DNA of 64,000 nt from Tubiluchus corallicola (taxonomy: Eukaryota > Priapulida > Priapulimorpha > Priapulimorphida > Tubiluchidae). The notes beneath the pieces were generated by a model, which saw only the letters and a list, made by a program, of their open reading frames with translations, was not told the origin of the DNA and ran no database searches. Numbering within the stretch: the first letter of the stretch is position 1; every line of letters starts with the position of its first letter. This document shows positions 62,101 through 64,000 of this stretch, one piece after another. The translations under genes and the position numbers were made by a program. The DNA lies in assembly GCA_030141605.1 (NCBI GenBank), contig JAQGDQ010000954.1, positions 1-64,000 of the forward strand, given 5' to 3'.

Positions 62101-62366
62101 AAGAAGCAAGACGATGTATAATCTTGGTACAGTCTGTAAGCCACTAACTTTGTAGTTGGCGTGTAAATTCTGTTTGCAATACTTCCAAAACTCTTCAATT
62201 TTTTTTGCAGCCTGTGACAAACTACATCCTCGGCAACATTAAGCTGGTCCACGGGAACTCGAGCGGTGCCATTCATCACTACCAGGTGGCTCTGAGGCAG
62301 GACCCCGACTTTCAGGCACCACTGGAGATTCTCCGAGTCGTGCGGTGCTACTCAAAATTCAAAGGG
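42150..62366 (+). CDS. TTC17: Tetratricopeptide repeat protein 17 (TTC17), 5' part, 14 exons; continues beyond the window
   Basis: Exons: 42150-42266, 42860-43119, 43923-44034, 44233-44349, 45038-45147, 46769-46916, 47621-47769, 48991-49157, 51465-51616, 53931-54148, 56552-56747, 58251-58328, 59386-59616, 62211-62366 (737 aa, phases close). The N-terminal signal peptide leads into YTHWIVTEEG, as in vertebrate TTC17 (THWVVTEDG). TPR block 1 (exons 5-7) is followed by a coiled Gln/Glu/Lys-rich segment (exon 8, RSLQRTLAQLRDYQIQHEK). Then come WPDRAECLTH and LPPVFLPAENKGYE (exon 10) and TPR block 2 (exons 13-14). Family knowledge: TTC17 promotes actin polymerisation and ciliogenesis. The last visible exon ends in phase 0, and the C-terminal TPR block expected from the roughly 1140-aa vertebrate protein lies past 64000. 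Confidence 0.93.
42558..42601. repeat. (TA)n microsatellite
   Basis: About 20 TA dinucleotides with one interruption in TTC17 intron 1. Confidence 0.95.
42860..43119 (+). CDS. TTC17: TTC17 exon 2
   Basis: Acceptor ttcgacag, donor gtatgt. Encodes LDSDLNLQRPYDLMGFIQQE then EDKETDLESKFYKTDKDCIA, aligning with the vertebrate pattern VDSPMNLKHPHDLVxxMRQE and EDRDTGLEQRH. Confidence 0.93.
43283..43782. mobile_element. hAT-type non-autonomous element H1 (500 bp)
   Basis: TIRs CAGGGGTGTGCAAATT / AATTTGCACACCCCTG, with an exact 8-bp target duplication ATGTATGG at 43275-43282 and 43783-43790. TTC17 intron 2. Short ORFs inside are not transposase. Confidence 0.93.
43923..44034 (+). CDS. TTC17: TTC17 exon 3
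   Basis: Acceptor gcttctttag, donor gtaagt. Encodes SLYSQLPVITEFPEELIEPD then CISVIDLPFSMHAWEHLP, matching PDCTKILELPYSIHAFQHL of vertebrate TTC17. Confidence 0.92.
44070..44161. repeat. (CT)n microsatellite
   Basis: CT dinucleotides with CCCTCT interruptions between TTC17 exons 3 and 4. Confidence 0.95.
44233..44349 (+). CDS. TTC17: TTC17 exon 4
   Basis: Acceptor tgttttttag, donor gtaagt, phase 0 both ends. Encodes SMSERKNLTHIPEIELKATM then LEEVDILQWGHQVYEGMKK, equivalent to IDDIGHLIHEGLQK just before TPR block 1. Confidence 0.88.
45038..45147 (+). CDS. TTC17: TTC17 exon 5 (TPR)
   Basis: Acceptor gttatacag, donor gtactt. Encodes SNTSWLLFNLAAVYWRVKGE then AFQAVECLRRALHFSPR, a TPR unit almost identical in pattern to vertebrate NTSSWVLYNMASFYWRIK. 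Confidence 0.95.
46769..46916 (+). CDS. TTC17: TTC17 exon 6 (TPR)
   Basis: Acceptor gtttacag, donor gtgagt. Encodes REHKDMALVSLANILHRAQH then SEDALLVLQMSLEISPNLNV and NHFTLGNTYA, matching KDIALVNLANVLHRAHFS..A and YYTLGNIYAMLG. Confidence 0.95.
47621..47769 (+). CDS. TTC17: TTC17 exon 7 (TPR)
   Basis: Acceptor tttgttttag, donor gtttgg. Encodes VLGDYNSSVSHFESFAYTLS and AGKRKHAVLCHSKLEEALEE, matching LGEYNHSVLCYDHAL and IKRKHAVLCQQKLEQKLE. Confidence 0.95.
48290..48825 (-). mobile_element. 5S-rRNA-derived SINE-like element, minus strand
   Basis: Minus strand 48810-48745 matches the 3' half of animal 5S rRNA: GCCTGGTTAGTACTTGGATG then GGTGACCGCCTAGGAATACC and AGGTGCTGTAGGC. About 450 bp of GC-richer, non-5S sequence follows, ending near GACAGAAGGATGCCAACAAC and an AT-rich tail at about 48300. 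The 5' half of 5S is degraded or missing. Confidence 0.7.
48745..48810 (-). rRNA. Partial 5S rRNA-like sequence (pseudogene portion)
   Basis: Roughly nucleotides 55-120 of 5S rRNA, including the segment that holds the box C/internal promoter, with a few substitutions. Not a functional full-length 5S gene. Confidence 0.7.
48991..49157 (+). CDS. TTC17: TTC17 exon 8 (coiled-coil-like)
   Basis: Acceptor tttttggcag, donor gtaaga. Encodes RSLQRTLAQLRDYQIQHEKL then KPDRAFKKHLFYEKARQAAL, matching vertebrate HRSLQRTLNELKEYQKQHD. High charge and Leu/Gln spacing suggest a coiled coil. Confidence 0.93.
49190..50428. repeat. 87-89-bp minisatellite, ~14 copies
   Basis: Unit contains GGTTACATATAGCATGCTGT, GGTACACTGAAC(GA)GTTGTA and ATGTTACCGTGCCATTGTTA. 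Length alternates because a GA dinucleotide is present or absent. The 87-bp units are stop-free in one minus-strand frame. TTC17 intron 8. Confidence 0.97.
50558..50870. mobile_element. hAT-type element H2 (313 bp)
   Basis: Left end CAGGGGTCTCAAAAGT, right end complement of CTAAAAGTTTGGGGACGCGTG (imperfect TIRs), flanked by GTTTAAGT / GTTTACGT (7 of 8) at 50550-50557 and 50871-50878. TTC17 intron 8. Confidence 0.75.
50925..51355 (-). mobile_element. RTE-like LINE 3' fragment, copy A, minus strand
   Basis: The minus-strand ORF at 51298-51056 includes VIRPALFYGLEAASLKKTEE then EMRMLRWKVGIRRRDKIRNN, the region C-terminal to the RT domain of RTE-type elements. It ends in a GAAGAAGAA tail at about 50925. 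Copy B is at 59814-60314. Confidence 0.8.
51465..51616 (+). CDS. TTC17: TTC17 exon 9 (low-complexity linker)
   Basis: Acceptor catttcag, donor gtgaga. Phase 1 in and 0 out fit its neighbours. It encodes a polar linker (DDDMQACLDGFKENGNGKLN) with no recognisable domain. Support comes from splice sites and phase. Confidence 0.7.
51617..52476. other. TTC17 intron 9, first part
   Basis: No gene or clear repeat recognised. Confidence 0.4.
52477..53185. mobile_element. TIR element (709 bp), probably hAT-like
   Basis: Left CAGGGATGAGAATTTT and right complement CAGGGATGAGAATGAC. The interior has a GC-rich patch (GGGGCTTCGCCCCCT) near 53065. No convincing target duplication is visible. TTC17 intron 9. 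Confidence 0.65.
53525..53705. repeat. Dispersed repeat family B, copy 2
   Basis: Similar to about 1155-1335. Shared pieces include GTTTCAAATAACTTA, CCTAAC(C/T)GTC and ATTTTCAAGACA. Copies are diverged. Confidence 0.5.
53931..54148 (+). CDS. TTC17: TTC17 exon 10
   Basis: Acceptor atccctttag, donor gtaagt. Encodes ESEWPDRAECLTHVHLYPYW then GMLPPVFLPAENKGYE, matching WPKRADCTESYPRVP and LPTYFLPPENKGLR of vertebrate TTC17. Confidence 0.93.
54528..54618. repeat. 46-bp tandem duplication
   Basis: Two near-identical copies of GTTATTTACTGAAGGCGTGA followed by GGGGC(G/A)ACAGTGATTGCC in TTC17 intron 10. Confidence 0.9.
54981..55367. mobile_element. hAT-type element H3 (387 bp)
   Basis: TIRs CAGGGGTGCGCAAACT / AATTTGCACACCCCTG, target duplication CAGTAGGC / CAATAGGC (7 of 8). 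Same family as H1 but in opposite orientation. TTC17 intron 10. Confidence 0.88.
56552..56747 (+). CDS. TTC17: TTC17 exon 11
   Basis: Acceptor cattttccag, donor gtaagc, phase fits. Encodes SEAQGIKQHMEHSLPWFPPH then CDKLVDIEVDDTYFDNLWSM. Conservation is weaker here, in the region between the two TPR blocks. Confidence 0.82.
56916..57182. mobile_element. hAT-type element H4 (267 bp)
   Basis: TIRs CATGGGTGTGCAAATT / AATTTGCACACCCCTG, exact 8-bp duplication GTTTAGCC at 56908-56915 and 57183-57190. Same family and orientation as H3, internally shorter. TTC17 intron 11. Confidence 0.93.
57183..58250. other. Rest of TTC17 intron 11
   Basis: Contains an ORF at 57633-57968 (111 codons) with no motif I recognise, possibly transposon-derived. 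Otherwise AT-rich. Confidence 0.35.
58251..58328 (+). CDS. TTC17: TTC17 exon 12
   Basis: Acceptor atgttttcag, donor gtaact, 26 codons, phase 0. Encodes IILSYVNSGDVKVEDIGQRI then LTAIKT, matching ILLSRINNYTIPEEEIGSFL of vertebrates. Confidence 0.88.
58745..58868. repeat. 32-bp minisatellite, 4 copies
   Basis: Unit CCTTTGTCTCACATGGACGT-GGTCACCTCAGG. It is followed at 58870-59120 by a tandem duplication of about 140 bp that starts AGTACCAACTGTTTAGTGA. Confidence 0.93.
59386..59616 (+). CDS. TTC17: TTC17 exon 13 (TPR block 2)
   Basis: Acceptor acccgtag, donor gtaaag. Encodes ENGPLWTLYNLAGLYWQILG then NPYQAIECYRRSLRYCPPDV and NLAQVLFFLGKKHWGDAAAL, equivalent to IWLILNEAGLYWRAVGN..FAIACLQRALNLAP. 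Confidence 0.95.
59814..60314 (-). mobile_element. Compact RTE-derived element, copy B, with target-site duplication
   Basis: Minus strand. It is flanked by a 15-bp direct repeat with one mismatch, AAATAC(A/G)TAGCAGTA, at 59799-59813 and 60315-60329. The head has a poly-G and GACCCAGCCCAACTAAGTGC. Then comes AGGGCATCCGCCTGTAAAAA, an RT C-terminal coding relic (EMRML-type, frame broken) and a GAAGAAGAA tail. Confidence 0.85.
60499..61760. mobile_element. hAT-like element H5 (1262 bp) carrying a 55-bp minisatellite
   Basis: Ends TAGTGG... and ...CCCCACCACTA. Flanks GTGTGTAG (60491-60498) and GCGTGTAG (61761-61768) match at 7 of 8. The right end has ATCGATT-rich subterminal sequence, echoed by AATCGATT at the left. 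Short terminal identity makes the family call tentative. Confidence 0.6.
60680..61370. repeat. 55-bp minisatellite, ~12 copies
   Basis: Unit AACTTATCGACCTGGTCACG then CTAAATGAAGCAATATGGCA and CTATCTTTGCATGTT, highly homogeneous. Confidence 0.97.
62211..62366 (+). CDS. TTC17: TTC17 exon 14 (TPR block 2), last exon in the window
   Basis: Acceptor ttttttgcag, donor gtaaat. Encodes PVTNYILGNIKLVHGNSSGA then IHHYQVALRQDPDFQAPLEI and RVVRCYSKF, matching LGNAYLALKNISGALEAFRQAL and LKLIRCMQFYPF. No further exon is recognisable to 64000. Confidence 0.92.
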
Positions 62367-64000
62367 GTAAATTTGATTTGTTATTACTGAGGATTCTATG
62401 TTAAGTACTAAAAGTCTGCTGTAGCATAATGCTTGACAACAGTGAAAATAGGTACATAATTAATTTATATAATGCACATTGTATTAATGATAGTATCTGT
62501 AGTAAATGTTTTCACTGTGACACACATGTTTCAGTAACCAAGTAACAGTTATCAAGTGACACAAGATAAGTTGAAAAGGCTCGTGAGTTCTCTGTATATA
62601 TTTTTAATTAGAGTAATCGAATAATTTTATTAATTAGTTAATGAACATTTGCTGAAGTGAAACTTCATCAAAGGGGATTTTACTCGTTTGGATCACAAAC
62701 CCCAAATCACCATTTGCTTCTGTCAACTTTTGACATTAGAATACTTGTACCGGTGGGTGCAAAAAATGAAGCCCTTTTGAAGAATCATAAAAAACTTGGA
62801 ATAAAAGTTTTTGCCGTGTATTATGAGTCACGTCAAGTTTTAAATAAGAAAGTTCAAACTTTCTAAAGAAACAAATAAATGCATCTTATCATTTAAAAAG
62901 TGATAACCTAGTGAATGCATATTTGCCAAACATCTCAATTATTTTTTTCATTTAAAGCATGTGTGGACCAATAACTTCATTAAGAATATATACAATCATG
63001 CGGCTACCACTGCACCTGAAAATTTCTGTACAGCAGTAATTAATATAAATTAACGTTATGTTCAAGACATTTTTTTCAAATTTCTTTGTTACATTTGTCT
63101 ATCTCTAAGTGATAATAGTAAAATAAACCCAATGTGCTAAGTGACGCATCCTTTCCTTTAGCTTCGGCTTCAGTCGTAAACTGATGCCTGAAGAATGCTC
63201 TTTTGTTGCTCGTGCAGTCCATCAGGACTGCATTAAAGCTTGTCTTGATTAGAAGGCATTCTCTGATGCAATAGTTTTGTTTTGGATTCGTCAGTCAGTG
63301 GTTCAAATCCAGATGCACTCTTGACTTTTTCAAATTTCTTCTCTTTTGGTCAGCTTTACTAACTAGCAGTTATTAAGTTTATAATAACCTCAGATTTATT
63401 ATAGCCTTCATGCTAAGTAAGCAGCCATTTGCATTATACTTGTGTTTATTATTTGAGTAGGAGAAAAACTGGTCAACTTCCTGGTTTTTTGAGTTCACGT
63501 CATTTAAACTAAGAGAAACTTTTTGCAGCATAATGTTCATTCGGGTTCGCATATATAACTATCCAGTAGTGGCTGCTATTGAAAAAATAACTGCTAGTAT
63601 CAAAAAATCTACTTGTTGATGTCATAAAAGTGTCTATTTTTGTTGAAAAAGATACTGCTAATTTTGAAAAGTATTTGTTATTATTGTTACTTTTGTTATT
63701 GTTGAAAAAGTAACTGCCGCTATTGAAAAAGTAACTGTCACTATTGAAAAAGTAACTGTCGCTATTGAAAAAGTAACTGTCGCTATTAAAAAAGTAACTG
63801 TTGCTATGGAAAGAGTCTTTTTAACCAGAAAAAACTTTTAGACAAATGTTTACTGTAATTTTACATAAAGTAACAGCGTAATTTATTATCATTCGGGTTC
63901 GCATATATAACTATCCATTGTCTTTGTAAAAACTTGTTAAACCCTGGGCAGTGTACTGCTTTTATTCTATTGGTCATATGACGTAATAATTCGTTCAAAA
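62367..64000. other. TTC17 intron 14 (partial), to the window end
   Basis: No exon matching the next part of TTC17 was found. It contains a short 21-bp repeat and a 28-bp direct repeat near the end. Confidence 0.5.
63690..63810. repeat. 21-bp tandem repeat, ~5 copies
   Basis: Unit GAAAAAGTAACTGTCGCTATT. It lies between two identical 28-bp sequences (CATTCGGGTTCGCATATATA-type) at 63538-63565 and 63890-63917. Confidence 0.9.

Noticed and set aside
63140-63245. Possible TTC17 exon 15 after a cctttag acceptor
   Set aside because: Phase-0 translation hits a stop after five codons and shows no TPR or TTC17-like sequence.

Overview
This is eukaryotic, animal (metazoan) nuclear DNA. Four protein-coding genes can be assembled on the + strand. 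All have introns bounded by GT-AG, and their exon phases join without conflict. The rest is AT-rich intergenic or intronic DNA packed with microsatellites, minisatellites, a short-unit satellite, non-LTR and LTR retrotransposon remnants, and small non-autonomous DNA transposons. No bacterial, phage or CRISPR features are present. Gene content (a b(0,+)AT-like amino-acid transporter, an animal NIT-domain membrane protein, mitochondrial MRM3 and TTC17) plus long repeat-filled introns suggest an invertebrate, probably aquatic. I cannot name the species.

Layout. (1) 529-15579: a complete 12-exon SLC7A9-like light chain of a heteromeric amino-acid transporter, 512 aa. Its introns hold decayed LINE pieces, a solo LTR at 9305-9674 and several large tandem arrays, and its last splice acceptor lies in a tandem repeat that copies the acceptor. 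(2) 15580-17641: intergenic. (3) 17642-19561: a two-exon gene for a 363-aa TM-NIT-TM protein with no cyclase, kinase or other output domain; a long fold-back element sits in its intron. (4) 19562-31806: a gene-poor block. It holds a TA-flanked inverted-repeat transposon with an internal 22-bp minisatellite, a 2.3-kb satellite with a second array in opposite orientation about 570 bp downstream, LINE RT fragments, and one possible small promoter/sORF near 23056-23430. (5) 31807-39748: a four-exon MRM3 (mitochondrial 16S rRNA 2'-O-methyltransferase, SpoU family), 471 aa, with a solo LTR, two pogo-like MITEs and a 44-bp minisatellite in its last intron. (6) 39749-42149: intergenic, including a second LTR-like copy just downstream of MRM3. 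(7) 42150-beyond the window: the first 14 exons (737 aa) of TTC17, with signal peptide and two TPR blocks. Its introns carry at least five hAT-type insertions with 8-bp target-site duplications, a 5S-rRNA-derived element, two RTE-type fragments and two long minisatellites.

The genes do not form an operon or a pathway. They are unrelated housekeeping or membrane genes in the same orientation. The observations I would check first are the output-less NIT receptor, the five-fold repeated splice acceptor in the transporter gene (each upstream copy would give an immediate stop), and two separate cases of a minisatellite expanded inside a DNA transposon. All identifications are by eye from translated sequence and remembered family motifs; no database search was run.
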